From an uncultured delta proteobacterium (GTDB taxonomy: Bacteria; Desulfobacterota; Syntrophia; Syntrophales; UBA8958), in contig CAISJV010000006.1 of assembly GCA_903885795.1 (NCBI GenBank), positions 40,324 through 104,323 of the forward strand: DNA of 64,000 bases, given 5' to 3'. Position numbers and translations under genes: made by a program. This document shows positions 47,215 to 56,910 of this stretch, one piece after another (the stretch's first letter is position 1; each line of letters begins with the position of its first letter). The notes under the pieces are model-generated. The model was given only the letters and a program-made list of their open reading frames with translations, made no database searches and had not been told where the DNA came from.

Positions 47215-48294
47215 TCATTGGGCCGGGATCGTGATTTGGGGCAACGACTCGTGCTTGCCCGTGTCGGCGAGGGTGAATACCAGCATGATAAAAGATATCA
47301 CTCGTTTGGATTCCAGATCACGATCATCGACCCAGAACCAGTGGTTGCGATATGCGACGGACACGAACGCATCCTGGGGCTTGCTGTCAGAACACTTGAC
47401 GGCAAACTTGGTTTTGTCATCCGTATTGCCCATTGCCTCCCGGACGCCGGAACTTGCCCGCCCTTCCCTCATGTCCTGATCGGGCACATCGACCCGGGCA
47501 GCAAGGAAGGATAGAAGTTGCATCACCGTGAATGACTGAATTGCTATTTCCCGGTTGTTTTCAGGTGCTACGCCCTGTATCAGTTGGTATTGGTCGGCTC
47601 CCGGGTCTAGCCCCAGCAGGTCGCACAGCTCATGGATTTGCTTAGATATCTCGTCCGGAGCCCCTTTTGACCAGAAAGAAATGGTCGTGCCCGCCTGGTG
47701 TTCTTTGCTCTTGATGGCTCTAACGCGGATAGCGCCGGAAATCTGGAGGTTCCGTAATATTTCAACAACGCGAAAAAATTTCTGTTCTGCCGGGCGAAAC
47801 CCCGCAATGGGAACAGTCCTGTTCCGCAGGCCGTTAATCGAAGCTACCCCCAGCTTGAACATCATGTCCGCCGGCACACCGGACTGAATGGAAAACATCA
47901 GGCTTTCCGGAGAAAATGGTGTCATCAGGCTTTTGATGAAAGCGTTGCCCGTCATCGGCACATAGGTGATGGTCGGCCGGTCAGTGTATTTGCCTGACAG
48001 GCCGGTCTCGATCGACGCTGTGGAGCTGAAGTTGGAAAAAGTGGCGGCCCCTAAAGCGCTGACACCAGATTCCATACTGTAACCGGCGACGATCTGCCCC
48101 ACGTCCACAAAGGAAACAGGTTCAACATAGCGTATTTTGACAATGTTAAGGAGGATCTGGCGCTTCCAGGATTCTGTGAGCGACGAGTTGTAGTCAAAAC
48201 GGTCGCGGGAGACGGTTCCTGGACCGACGGATGCACAGCCGGAAAAAACCACGATCATCAACCCGAGCAAAATAATACCGCCGCGTGTCTTCAT
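47215..48294 (-). CDS. Large lipoprotein of unknown function
   Basis: The 359-residue protein has a lipoprotein signal with lipobox FSGC (Cys20). The mature part starts near RFDYNSSLTESWKRQILLNIVKIRY, a stretch I associate with uncharacterised bacterial lipoproteins, and contains a Gly/Ser-rich beta part (SALGAATFSNFSSTASIETGL) that might reach the membrane. No enzyme motif is seen. It is first in an operon with the acyltransferase, which suggests an envelope role. Confidence 0.75.
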   Translation of the reverse strand: MKTRGGIILLGLMIVVFSGCASVGPGTVSRDRFDYNSSLTESWKRQILLNIVKIRYVEPVSFVDVGQIVAGYSMESGVSALGAATFSNFSSTASIETGLSGKYTDRPTITYVPMTGNAFIKSLMTPFSPESLMFSIQSGVPADMMFKLGVASINGLRNRTVPIAGFRPAEQKFFRVVEILRNLQISGAIRVRAIKSKEHQAGTTISFWSKGAPDEISKQIHELCDLLGLDPGADQYQLIQGVAPENNREIAIQSFTVMQLLSFLAARVDVPDQDMREGRASSGVREAMGNTDDKTKFAVKCSDSKPQDAFVSVAYRNHWFWVDDRDLESKRVISFIMLVFTLADTGKHESLPQITIPAQ

Positions 48295-48439
48295 GAAGCT
48301 TCCTCTATAATGGTTCGGCTCTAAACTTTTGCGTTACTTCCCGATTCAGATGGTCGAACCTGACTCAAAAAATCTTTTGCCCTCACCTGATGTAACGGTG
48401 AGGACAAAAGATCGATCAATGGATTAAGATAAAACCAGT

Positions 48440-49762
48440 CTACTTGAATACATCGTCCAGCCAGTCGAAGAGCACCTGGCTCACCAGACTGCGGTTCTCC
48501 ATGACACAATGGTTTGTCGCACCTTCGTTAGTCGGCGTGATCACCATTTTCTTCATGGGGCTGGGGAAATTGTCCATGCAGACCTTTTGTTGCCGTTTGA
48601 CTTCCTCGCTCTTATACTCACCCTCACCAATTATGAGCAAGGCCGGAATGGCTATTTTGGCCGGGTCAAAGGTAAACCCCTTATTGGCCTCTGCCAGCCC
48701 GGAAGGTTTGTCCATTGGCACGCCCCAGCGCCAGCAGATAGCTTTGACGATGTTGCCGTGAAAAGTTGTCCAGGAAGCGATTTCCTTCTTTGACGCCAGG
48801 ACGACGGGCATCGTGGAGAAAAGGGGGTAGGCGTCAACTACTGCGGAACTCATGGCAATCGCCTTAATTCGGGGGTCGTGCATGGCAGCCTGGGGCACGA
48901 AGCCGCCGCCGCCGCTGTATCCGTATGATGCCAACTGTTTGGGATCTACATCGGGACGGCTGAGGGCATAGTCGACAACCGCCTTCATGGGAACATTCAT
49001 GTCCGGCCGGAATGTTTTCCCCTCCAGAGGCAGGAGTCCCTGTCCCGGCAGGTCGACGGTCAAGAAGTTGTAGCCCCGGTCATAGGTCTGGGGGGCGATA
49101 TAGAAGAATAAATCCTCGGCAAAGGTCTCGCCACCGCCGATCATGATCAGGGTCTTCGCAGGCTTTGTTCCCGGGGCAGCCTTACGGAAATATCCCGGCA
49201 GCACCGTGCCTTCAAAGGGGATCTCGATGTACTCCAATCTTGGATCGAAGAGTTCTCCCGCCTTTTTCAGAAGGCTGCGGCTCTTAAGGGCTCTTTCCTT
49301 AAGACGCGGATCATTCGGCAACATTGCAAGGAGCGATATCCGATAATAATAAGAGGCGCGCTGCAATTGATCGCGGGCGCTCACCTTGTGGCCGCCGGCC
49401 AGGGCTTGCTCGCCCCGGGCCTCGGCAAGGCGGGCCAGTTTAAACCATTCTTCCTGCCAGCTCGCGGCGTCGCCATCCTTTATTTGAGAGGCCGCGTAGA
49501 AAGCCTCGCCAATCTCGACGCCGTGGTTCACCGTGGAACCAAGAACAATTGTACCGAAGTTGAAATCCATATCCGTATCATTAAAATGGTAACGAACATT
49601 GGTATCGTGGGCATCGAAGACTTTCTTCTGTTCCTGCCCTTGGGCAGCCTCTTTGCTTGCCGCTTTCTCTTGCGAGGCGAAGCATCCGTTGATTCCTCCA
49701 TAACCAGTCAGGACAACGGATGCTAAAAATACGGACAAAACCATCAACTTTTTCTTAAACAT
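48440..49762 (-). CDS. Secreted alpha/beta hydrolase
   Basis: The 440-residue protein has a signal peptide (LMVLSVFLASVVLTGYGG), an N-terminal helical cap and an alpha/beta hydrolase domain with the nucleophile in YGYSGGGGFVPQA, LLIIGEGEYKSEEV (acid region) and NHCVMENRS (His region). It resembles the FrsA/peptidase-S9-like group with a capped N-terminus. Substrate is unknown. AAGGAGGAG precedes its ATG. It and the carboxylesterase are the two exported hydrolases in this region. Confidence 0.82.
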   Translation of the reverse strand: MFKKKLMVLSVFLASVVLTGYGGINGCFASQEKAASKEAAQGQEQKKVFDAHDTNVRYHFNDTDMDFNFGTIVLGSTVNHGVEIGEAFYAASQIKDGDAASWQEEWFKLARLAEARGEQALAGGHKVSARDQLQRASYYYRISLLAMLPNDPRLKERALKSRSLLKKAGELFDPRLEYIEIPFEGTVLPGYFRKAAPGTKPAKTLIMIGGGETFAEDLFFYIAPQTYDRGYNFLTVDLPGQGLLPLEGKTFRPDMNVPMKAVVDYALSRPDVDPKQLASYGYSGGGGFVPQAAMHDPRIKAIAMSSAVVDAYPLFSTMPVVLASKKEIASWTTFHGNIVKAICWRWGVPMDKPSGLAEANKGFTFDPAKIAIPALLIIGEGEYKSEEVKRQQKVCMDNFPSPMKKMVITPTNEGATNHCVMENRSLVSQVLFDWLDDVFK

Positions 49763-49815
49763 TTCATACTCCTCCTTGGTCTAAATATATAATTTAGCGT
49801 GATGCAGTTTTCACC

Positions 49816-50385
49816 TCAGGGCAGGCGTTCCCATACCAGGCTGACAAACCCCTGAACGCCGCCGAGCAGCAGCGGTCCTTTCAAAGTCAGGTACTTACCA
49901 TCGAATTCGAAATGGCGCCACTGATCGGTACCCACCCAGTTGGGGAGGAGGGCAGCCTCGATGTGGTGCCCGATGGTCCGTTCATCCGGATTGACTGAAT
50001 AGGTCCCGCAGTAAGCGGTATATCCGCCGAACGCTGCCCGTACTTCGGCTTCTGATGTGACAAGGGGGTCATCCGATGTAAACCTAGGACGGTTGGGGTT
50101 CATGAGTTGCACGGCCATGCGACCATTCGGCTCATAAATGAGCATTCCCCGGGCATCCTTGCCGAAGGGGTAAGCAATCCGTCCACCCGAGTCCTGACTT
50201 TGGAAGGATACAAGTTTCCAGGAACCGACCAGTTTGTCTACGACTTCCCCGTTCACGCTTTGACTATTTCCCTTAGACTCAACCGCTTTCCTTTCACCCG
50301 GGTCATGACTTATAACAGCGCAGCCGCCGACGAACAGAATAATAAGCAAACCTAACAGGTAGAGGTTTTTCTTTTTACATGTCAT
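49816..50385 (-). CDS. Lipocalin-like lipoprotein
   Basis: The 189-residue protein has a lipoprotein signal (LYLLGLLIILFVGGC, lipobox VGGC) and the lipocalin-like domain pattern KLVGSWKLVSFQSQD, GMLIYEPNGRMAVQLMNPNRP, and FGGYTAYCGTYSVNPDERTIGHHIE, as in the Lipocalin_5 family. Such domains may bind small hydrophobic compounds. ATG 50385 is chosen over the frame start at 50412 because it places the signal at the N-terminus. It lies 53 bp upstream of the hydrolase gene on the same strand. Confidence 0.82.
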   Translation of the reverse strand: MTCKKKNLYLLGLLIILFVGGCAVISHDPGERKAVESKGNSQSVNGEVVDKLVGSWKLVSFQSQDSGGRIAYPFGKDARGMLIYEPNGRMAVQLMNPNRPRFTSDDPLVTSEAEVRAAFGGYTAYCGTYSVNPDERTIGHHIEAALLPNWVGTDQWRHFEFDGKYLTLKGPLLLGGVQGFVSLVWERLP

Positions 50386-50461
50386 TATGCGTGGTGCCAG
50401 ATAAGGCGACAAGAATTCCCTTCAGGAGATCCGAATATACGACTCGGTCTTGTGCGTCAAT

Positions 50462-50496
50462 GAAAAAGGGGTTAACCATCCATCGGCTAACCCCTT
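50462..50496 (-). terminator. Terminator after tRNA-Gln
   Basis: A 12-bp stem with one mismatch (50466-50477 with 50485-50496). On the minus strand a T run (complement of 50463-50467) follows. It lies just downstream of the minus-strand tRNA. Confidence 0.7.
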
Positions 50497-50505
50497 GATT
50501 TTATT

Positions 50506-50579
50506 TGGCTGGGAGACAAGGATTTGAACCTTGATTCACGGAGTCAGAGTCCGTTGTCCTACCATTGAACGATCTCCCA
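50506..50579 (-). tRNA. tRNA-Gln, anticodon CUG
   Basis: The minus strand folds as a full cloverleaf: acceptor TGGGAGA/TCTCCCA with discriminator G and encoded CCA, D arm with GTTC...GGAC, anticodon stem ACGGA/TCCGT around loop CTCTGAC (anticodon CTG), and T arm CAAGG TTCAAAT CCTTG. It reads CAG codons. Confidence 0.96.
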
Positions 50580-50692
50580 GTAAAGAATACCCAGATGAAT
50601 TGTCCCCCGAGGCATTTCGTACCAGCAAGTGTCTCGGGGCGGGGGGGACTATAGTGCGATCGCCCTTTTATGTCAACCCATTTTTTACGAAC

Positions 50693-51397
50693 TTATATCG
50701 CTTTTCGCCAGGCCAAGCGCCTTTCCAACCAGCGGGACAGGGAGGTAAAGGCAAAGCAGATCACAAAATAGATGCAGGCAACAAAGAAAAAGATTTCCGT
50801 CGGATAGACCATCGTCCGGTTACTGATTTGGGTCGCCACATGAGTCAGCTCCGATACACCAACGATAAAAGCCAGAGACGTGTCCTTGATCATGGAAACG
50901 AACTGGTTAACAAACGAGGGGATCATATTCCGCAAGGCCTGGGGCAGGACGACATAGATCATGGCCTGCCACGGCTGAAGGCCCGTAGATAAGGCCGCTT
51001 CTGTCTGACCTTTCGGAATGCCGTCAATGCCGGCCTGGACAATCTGGGACATGTAAGCAGACGTAAATATTGTCAAAGCGGCAATGACTGTCCAGTTTTC
51101 CGGGGCCGAATGCCCCCCCAGGAGGGCGGGCAGGAGATAAAACATCCAGAAAATCACCATCAGCAGCGGAATCCCCCTGATGATATTGACTACGCCCAGG
51201 GTGGCATACCTGATAATCCGGTTAGAGGAAACACACAGGAGGCCCATGATCAATCCTCCAAAAAAGGACAGGATCAGGGCGACAAATGCCAGGTAGAGGG
51301 TCAGGACAATTCCCCCGATGGGGCCATTGGGATAGGTACCGATGAAGAAGTGGGTTAGATTATCCCAGATCACGCTGAAGTCCAACCCCGGATTCAT
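50693..51397 (-). CDS. Polar amino-acid ABC transporter permease (second)
   Basis: The 234-residue protein has five membrane helices and the HisM/GltK-type EAA loop QTEAALSTGLQPWQAMIYVVLPQALRNM region. It ends with FTSLSRWLERRLAWRKAI, as in GltK/GlnP. It pairs with the permease encoded 3 nt upstream; together they form the channel. It is last in the four-gene operon. Confidence 0.92.
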   Translation of the reverse strand: MNPGLDFSVIWDNLTHFFIGTYPNGPIGGIVLTLYLAFVALILSFFGGLIMGLLCVSSNRIIRYATLGVVNIIRGIPLLMVIFWMFYLLPALLGGHSAPENWTVIAALTIFTSAYMSQIVQAGIDGIPKGQTEAALSTGLQPWQAMIYVVLPQALRNMIPSFVNQFVSMIKDTSLAFIVGVSELTHVATQISNRTMVYPTEIFFFVACIYFVICFAFTSLSRWLERRLAWRKAI

Positions 51398-51400
51398 CTG

Positions 51401-52108
51401 CTACCGCACCCCCAGAGGATTCAAGACATGCTTGTTGTAAAGCGTCAACATCCAGGTAATAATGATGGAAAGAGCCAGGTAAACAAGGGTCGCCGCCGTG
51501 AAAGCCTCGAATCCCTTGAAGGTATAGCTCTCGACTTGCCGGGCCTGATAGGTCAGCTCGGCGACCCCGATGGTCATGGCCAGAGAAGAGTTCTTGGTCA
51601 GATTGAGGAACTGGTTGATCAGGGTAGGAATCGTCAACCTGACAGCCTGGGGGAGAATAATGTAGTACATGGACCGTAAGTACGAAAAACCGGAGCTCTG
51701 GGCCGCTTCCATCTGTTCTTTGGGAATGGCGCGGACGCCGGAGCGTATATCCTCGGCAATGAAGGCGGAGGTGTAGATGGTCAGAGCAATGACGGCAGCG
51801 GAGAACTCGAAATTCGTTGTATTGAGCCAGTCATTTACTACTTTGGGCAGGATCTTGTAGGAACCGAAGTACCAGAAGAAAATCTGGACCAGGAGCGGCG
51901 TGTTCCGGAAAAACTCGAGATAGGCGTGGGCAAACCAGCGGACTGGCCTGACATTGCTCATCCTCATGACGGCGATGATCAATCCCAGGAGAAAAGACCC
52001 GACAATAGCCACCACCGAAAGTTCGATAGTGACCTTAATCCCGGAAAGGAGCCATTGAGCGTACTGCCCTGAGGTGACGACTGCCCAGTCAAATTGGTAA
52101 TTAAACAC
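51401..52108 (-). CDS. Polar amino-acid ABC transporter permease (first)
   Basis: The 235-residue protein has the GltJ-type pattern: FFRNTPLLVQIFFWYFG near residue 90, and EAA loop EQMEAAQSSGFSYLRSMYYIILPQAVRLTIP region. It starts 23 nt after the binding-protein gene and is the partner of the following permease. GltJ-type pairs usually take up glutamate, aspartate or glutamine. Confidence 0.92.
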   Translation of the reverse strand: MFNYQFDWAVVTSGQYAQWLLSGIKVTIELSVVAIVGSFLLGLIIAVMRMSNVRPVRWFAHAYLEFFRNTPLLVQIFFWYFGSYKILPKVVNDWLNTTNFEFSAAVIALTIYTSAFIAEDIRSGVRAIPKEQMEAAQSSGFSYLRSMYYIILPQAVRLTIPTLINQFLNLTKNSSLAMTIGVAELTYQARQVESYTFKGFEAFTAATLVYLALSIIITWMLTLYNKHVLNPLGVR

Positions 52109-52131
52109 GGATTAAAATACGCTCCTGTTGG

Positions 52132-52929
52132 TCACTGCTTATCAGTGATCTTGAAGAGGCGCTTACCGGGGAACCACTTCCTGTATATCTTGTCAGATTC
52201 ACCACTTTTTTCCATCACCAGTAAAGCCTTGTTGACGAAATTAACAAAATTCGTATCTCCCTTGCGCATGCCCAGACCATAGGGTTCCTTTGAAATCGGA
52301 ATATTGGGAATTTCATAATTATTTTTATCTTTCGTGGCATTCATGAGCCCCACCAGAATAGATTCATCGGTAGTCACAGCAGCGACTCTGCCCTGTTGCA
52401 GGGCCAGAAATGCCGGAGGATAATCGTCGAAAGACAGGATGGTGGCTGTTGGAATGGCCTTCTTGGCATTCTGTTCCGACGTCGATCCCTTGGAAGTTCC
52501 GATCTTCTTCCCCTCCAGATCAGCCAAAGTCTTCACCGTCCCCTTTCTGGTCAGGAACTTCTGCTCCGTGTAGAAATACATGTAGCTGAAATCGATCTGT
52601 TTTGCCCGTTCCTCATTCTTCGTCATCGTGGCCGCAATCAGGTCGATCTTCCCCGTTGCCAGATCGGGCATACGGGTTGACGAAGTCACCGGTTTCAACT
52701 CCAGTTTCACTCCGAGCTTCTTGGCAATCGCGTTGCAGAAATCTACATCGTAGCCGACGATAGAACGTGTTCTTTCATCAATAAAACCAAATGGCTTTGT
52801 CGAATCCTTCACGCCACAGACCAGGACACCTTTTTTCTTGACATCAACAAGGGTATCAGCCGCCCAAGATGCGCCGGCGACGTCAAGGGAAAACATCACA
52901 ACCAACAAAATCACCCCAACTTTTTTCAT
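52132..52929 (-). CDS. Amino-acid ABC transporter substrate-binding protein
   Basis: The 265-residue protein has a signal peptide (KKVGVILLVVMFSLDVAGASWA) and the SBP_bac_3 fold: VLVCGVKDSTKPFGFIDE, GYDVDFCNAIAKKLG, VTSSTRMPDLATGKIDLIAATMT (ligand Arg) and GKKIGTSKGSTSE. The pattern matches GltI/BztA-type glutamate-aspartate binders. It is periplasmic and feeds the two permeases. Confidence 0.92.
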   Translation of the reverse strand: MKKVGVILLVVMFSLDVAGASWAADTLVDVKKKGVLVCGVKDSTKPFGFIDERTRSIVGYDVDFCNAIAKKLGVKLELKPVTSSTRMPDLATGKIDLIAATMTKNEERAKQIDFSYMYFYTEQKFLTRKGTVKTLADLEGKKIGTSKGSTSEQNAKKAIPTATILSFDDYPPAFLALQQGRVAAVTTDESILVGLMNATKDKNNYEIPNIPISKEPYGLGMRKGDTNFVNFVNKALLVMEKSGESDKIYRKWFPGKRLFKITDKQ

Positions 52930-52968
52930 CTCTTCTCCTCCTTTTGCATATTATGATTTTTCTCCAAT

Positions 52969-53703
52969 TCAATGCATCGGCGACAGGATCTCCTTCAGGA
53001 AGAGCTGAGCCCGCTCATGCCGGGGATTGCGGAAAAACTCCTCCGGCGTCGCTTCCTCAAGAATGACGCCATAGTCCATAAAAACAACTCTATCCGCCAC
53101 TTCCCGGGCAAATCCCATCTCATGGGTGACCACCATCAAGGTCATCCCCGTGTGGGCAAGTCCCTGCATAACCTGTAAAACTTCGCCGATCATCTCGGGG
53201 TCGAGGGCCGATGTCGGTTCATCAAAAAGCATTATTTTGGGTTTCATAGCCAGGCTCCGGGCGATGGCGACCCGTTGCTGCTGGCCGCCGGAGAGCTGCG
53301 CCGGATATGCGTCCCGCTTATCTGCAAGACCAACCCTCTCTAACAGAGCTGTCGCTTGCTCTTCCGCTTCCTGTTTGGGTAGTTTGCGTATCTTGAGCGG
53401 CGCCAAGGTAATATTTTTCAGGACCGTCAGGTGTGGATAGAGGTTGAACTGCTGGAAGACAAATCCGATTTCCGCACGCAAAAGATTGATGTCGGTTTTC
53501 TCATCAGAAAGATCATATCCATCTACCACAACATGACCTTTTTGAATCGGTTCCAGTTTGTTTACCGCCCGGATCAGGGTCGATTTGCCGGAACCGGAAG
53601 GACCGCAGACAACGAAAACCTCTCCCTGTTTCACATGCAAATTGACGTCATTCAATACATGGAGGTCTTTAAACCATTTATGAACGCCCTGGAAACTGAT
53701 CAT
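52969..53703 (-). CDS. Polar amino-acid ABC transporter ATPase
   Basis: The 244-residue ATPase has Walker [10 protein letters not shown], signature [16 protein letters not shown], Walker [16 protein letters not shown] and the switch His in VVTHEMGFA, the GlnQ/GltL pattern. It is first in the operon ATPase, binding protein, permease, permease, with gaps of 39, 23 and 3 nt. Uptake of glutamate or glutamine would feed nitrogen metabolism. Confidence 0.95.
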   Translation of the reverse strand: MISFQGVHKWFKDLHVLNDVNLHVKQGEVFVVCGPSGSGKSTLIRAVNKLEPIQKGHVVVDGYDLSDEKTDINLLRAEIGFVFQQFNLYPHLTVLKNITLAPLKIRKLPKQEAEEQATALLERVGLADKRDAYPAQLSGGQQQRVAIARSLAMKPKIMLFDEPTSALDPEMIGEVLQVMQGLAHTGMTLMVVTHEMGFAREVADRVVFMDYGVILEEATPEEFFRNPRHERAQLFLKEILSPMH

Positions 53704-53742
53704 TGAAAACTCCGGAATTGCTCATTTTCATGAATCTTTTAG

Positions 53743-53880
53743 CGCCAGCACCACTTAAAAGATTTAACTGTGAAAGTCAATTTTTTTCGCCTTGAAATTC
53801 CGCCTCCGATGTAGTACCGGTATCCCCAACAGCTTCATTCAGTGGCATCACCGTATCATAAAATATCATTTGTGCTGGCG
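53743..53880. repeat. Inverted repeat spanning the glnQ-like/gcvT intergenic region
   Basis: Positions 53743-53751 (cgccagcac) and 53872-53880 are exact complements about 120 bp apart, and catgaat-like sequence lies outside both arms. It could be a leader fold of gcvT or a decayed mobile piece. No glycine riboswitch core was recognised. Confidence 0.35.
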
Positions 53881-53921
53881 TTCATGAATGGCAGCGTCGC
53901 AAAGAAACCCACGAGGTGCCG

Positions 53922-55043
53922 ATGAATAAAACACCCCTTTATGACAGCCATGTTGCCCTGGGCGCCCGGATTATAGATTTTGGCGGCTGGGCCATGCCGG
54001 TTCAGTATACCAATGTGATTGAGGAACATCTCGCCACACGCAACGCCGCCGGTCTTTTCGATATCTGCCATATGGGAGAAATCGATATAAAGGGAAAAGG
54101 GGCGTTTGATTTTCTTCAGCATGTTTTATCCCGGAATATTGACGGTCAAAAGATCGGGCAGATGAAACTCAGCGTCCTGGCCACAGAGGCAGGGGGAATC
54201 ATGGACGACCTGACCGTTTATCTCCTGGATGAGAACCACTACCGCCTTGTCACTAACGCCTCCACCAAAGACAAGGATTATGCCTGGCTCCTGGAGGTAA
54301 AGGATAACAAAGGCTTTTCACGGGTCGAAATAACAGATGAAACCGACAACATCGGCAAACTGGATCTCCAGGGTCCCCGGTCAGAGGACGTCCTTCAGCA
54401 GCTCGTGCCCGCCCATCTTCATTCATTGAAGTATTATCATTTCATCAAGACGAAAGTTCTCAACATTCCCGCCATTGTCTCCAGAAGCGGTTACACGGGT
54501 GAAGACGGTTTTGAAATCTACGCCCCTCATGACCGGATCGGCGAAATATGGAACCGCCTCCTCCAGGCGGGAGTCGACTATGGTCTGAAGCCCATCGGTC
54601 TGGGGGCGCGGGACACCCTGCGTCTCGAATCGGGGATGATGCTCTATGGCAATGACATGGACGAAACGACCACGCCTTATGAAGTCGTTTACGGCTGGAT
54701 CGTAAATCTGGAAAAGGATTTTATCGGCCGGGACGCTCTGAATAAACAGTTGTCTGAGGGAGTGAAACGGAAACTTGTCGGTTTTACCATGTGGGAGCGG
54801 GGAATCGCCCGACATGGCTACAAGGTCTTCAAGGACGGCACAGAGGTCGGCATTGTCACCTCGGGAACCCATTCCCCCACCCTCGAAAAAGCCATCGGTC
54901 TGGCCTTCGTTCCTGCGGGATTGTCAAAGCCGGGAACCATTATTGATATCCAGATCCGGAATCACCTTGCCTCCGCCCAGGTTGTACCCATGCCCTTCTA
55001 CAAAAAGGAAAAACAGTATGCTTTTTTCAATACTTTTATCTGA
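53922..55043 (+). CDS. gcvT: Glycine cleavage system T protein (aminomethyltransferase)
   Basis: The 373-residue protein has the folate-binding GcvT pattern: GGWAMPVQY, GLFDICHMGEI, GIMDDLTVYLL, SRSGYTGEDGFEIYAP, and GARDTLRLESGMMLYGNDMDE. It releases ammonia from aminomethyl-lipoyl-H and gives methylene-tetrahydrofolate. ATG 53922 has GAGGTG 5 nt upstream; a GTG two codons before is the alternative. It opens the gcv locus. Confidence 0.97.
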   Translation: MNKTPLYDSHVALGARIIDFGGWAMPVQYTNVIEEHLATRNAAGLFDICHMGEIDIKGKGAFDFLQHVLSRNIDGQKIGQMKLSVLATEAGGIMDDLTVYLLDENHYRLVTNASTKDKDYAWLLEVKDNKGFSRVEITDETDNIGKLDLQGPRSEDVLQQLVPAHLHSLKYYHFIKTKVLNIPAIVSRSGYTGEDGFEIYAPHDRIGEIWNRLLQAGVDYGLKPIGLGARDTLRLESGMMLYGNDMDETTTPYEVVYGWIVNLEKDFIGRDALNKQLSEGVKRKLVGFTMWERGIARHGYKVFKDGTEVGIVTSGTHSPTLEKAIGLAFVPAGLSKPGTIIDIQIRNHLASAQVVPMPFYKKEKQYAFFNTFI

Positions 55044-55061
55044 GACGAAAGGAAGAAAAAT

Positions 55062-55460
55062 ATGTCAAAAGTCAATCCGACAGACAGAAGATACACCCGT
55101 GAACATGAATGGGTCATAGACAAAGGCGATGGAGCCGTTGTCATCGGCATTACCGATCACGCCCAGGAATTGCTCACAGACATCGTATTTGTGGAACTTC
55201 CGGAAATTGGCAAGCAAGTAAAGCAGCTGGAGGCCGTGGCCGTTGTGGAGTCCGTCAAGTCCGTCTCCGATGTATATTCTCCTGTAACAGGGGAAGTCAT
55301 CGAATCCAACCAGAAGCTGGAACAGAACCCCGAACTTATCAACCAGGATCCTTACGGGAAAGGGTGGATCGTCAAACTCAAGATGGGGCAACCGGAGGAA
55401 CTGCTAACCCTGCTGGATGCTTCGGGATATGAAACTTTTATCGCCGCCGAGAAACATTAA
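55062..55460 (+). CDS. gcvH: Glycine cleavage system H protein
   Basis: The 132-residue lipoyl carrier has the lipoylated Lys in VVESVKSVSDVYSPVTGEV. It begins RRYTREHEWVIDKGDG, as usual. LipA encoded at 61137 can make its lipoyl group, and Lpd at 62058 can re-oxidise it, so all parts for the H cycle are in this window. Confidence 0.98.
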   Translation: MSKVNPTDRRYTREHEWVIDKGDGAVVIGITDHAQELLTDIVFVELPEIGKQVKQLEAVAVVESVKSVSDVYSPVTGEVIESNQKLEQNPELINQDPYGKGWIVKLKMGQPEELLTLLDASGYETFIAAEKH

Positions 55461-55540
55461 ACCGGGACACACAAGCAACGCCGGGCAGGCTTTCGAGTCT
55501 GCCGAAGGTCTGATAATTCAAGTGCTTAAGGGATAAGACT

Positions 55541-56869
55541 ATGGACTATGTACCCCATACCCCGGCAGACGAGGAGCGGATGATGCGGGCCATCGGGATT
55601 GCCTCCCTCGATGATCTCTTTGCGGACATACCTGCAAATTTCCTTCTCAAAAAATCACTATCCCTGCCGCTCGGTGTCTCGGAAATGGAACTTGCCAATC
55701 TCATGGAAGATCTCAGTGAAAAAAACAAGCTCCCCGCAATAACGCTCATGGGCGCCGGAGCCTATCGGCACTGGATTCCGTCCGTAGTCGGACACATAAT
55801 CTCCCGGTCGGAGTTTTACACCGCTTATACCCCCTATCAGGCCGAGATCAGCCAGGGCATCCTCCAGGCCATCTATGAATACCAGACCATGATTGCCCGG
55901 CTGACGGGAATGCAGGTTGCCAACGCGTCCATGTACGACGGGGCTACAGCGATGGCGGAAGCGGCGGTCCTGTCCGCCAAGACCCTGAACCGCAAGAAGC
56001 TGGTCATGGCAAACTCGGTTCATCCCGAGTATCGCCAGGTCGTCCGGACCTACGCCTGGGCCAACGGGTATGATGTTATCGAGATTTCTTTCGCGGGAAC
56101 GGGGCAGTTGGACATGGAGAACCTGAGCCAAGCCGTTGATAAAGACACCGCCGCCGTCCTGATCCAGAGTCCCAACTTTTTCGGTGTAATAGAAGATATA
56201 GCCACCGTGGCGACAGCAACCCACGAGCAAGGCGCTCTTCTCATTACCGGTTTTACCGAGGCAACCTCCCTGGGGATACTGAAGCCCGCCGGAGCGCTGG
56301 GGGCCGATTTTGTCGTTGGCGAAGGTCAGGCCTTCGGCAATCCCCTGAATTACGGCGGCCCCTATCTGGGCATCTTTGCGAGCACCGATAAATTCCTCAG
56401 AAAAATCCCCGGGCGTCTCGCCGGGGCGACGGTGGACAAGGAAGGAAACAGGGGGTTCGTCCTGACCCTCCAGACCCGGGAGCAGCATATCCGGCGGGAA
56501 CGGGCCACCTCCAACATCTGCACCAACGAGGCCCTCTGCGCCCTCGCCGCGGCCGTCTATCTGGTTAGCCTGGGGAAAAATATCAAGAAACTTGCCGAGT
56601 TGAACATTCACAAGGCCCAATATTTCCGAACTCAGTTACTGGCAATGCCCGGCTTCTCACCGGCGTTTTCCGGTCCTTTTTACAATGAATTCGCCGTCCG
56701 CTGCCCAGATCCGGCCGCCATAAATCAAAAGATCCAGGAAGCAGGCATCATCGGCGGCTACAAACTCGGTTGTGATTATCCGGAACTTCAGGATTGCCTC
56801 CTCTTCTGCGCCACCGAGATGCTCTCAAAAGACGACATAGACAAAGTTATAACGATTATAAGCGGATAG
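55541..56869 (+). CDS. gcvPA: Glycine dehydrogenase (decarboxylating) subunit 1
   Basis: The 442-residue protein is the N-terminal half of the P protein: YVPHTPADEERMMRAIG, GAYRHWIPSVV, YTPYQAEISQGILQAIYEYQ and GEGQAFGNPLNYGGPYLG. It carries no PLP Lys and works with GcvPB, which does. Two-subunit P protein is typical of anaerobes and archaea. A cupin gene separates it from gcvPB. Confidence 0.97.
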   Translation: MDYVPHTPADEERMMRAIGIASLDDLFADIPANFLLKKSLSLPLGVSEMELANLMEDLSEKNKLPAITLMGAGAYRHWIPSVVGHIISRSEFYTAYTPYQAEISQGILQAIYEYQTMIARLTGMQVANASMYDGATAMAEAAVLSAKTLNRKKLVMANSVHPEYRQVVRTYAWANGYDVIEISFAGTGQLDMENLSQAVDKDTAAVLIQSPNFFGVIEDIATVATATHEQGALLITGFTEATSLGILKPAGALGADFVVGEGQAFGNPLNYGGPYLGIFASTDKFLRKIPGRLAGATVDKEGNRGFVLTLQTREQHIRRERATSNICTNEALCALAAAVYLVSLGKNIKKLAELNIHKAQYFRTQLLAMPGFSPAFSGPFYNEFAVRCPDPAAINQKIQEAGIIGGYKLGCDYPELQDCLLFCATEMLSKDDIDKVITIISG

Positions 56870-56910
56870 GAAATCGGCAGGACAAGTAGTCATATTTGGA
56901 GGCTCACACC

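Noticed and set aside
50605..50640. Hairpin ccccgaggca/tgtctcgggg as terminator of the ABC operon
   Set aside because: The stem is good but no T run follows on the minus strand, so I did not list it as a terminator.
53704..53921. Possible glycine riboswitch before gcvT
   Set aside because: The region does not show the conserved glycine aptamer core; only a 9-bp inverted repeat was seen.
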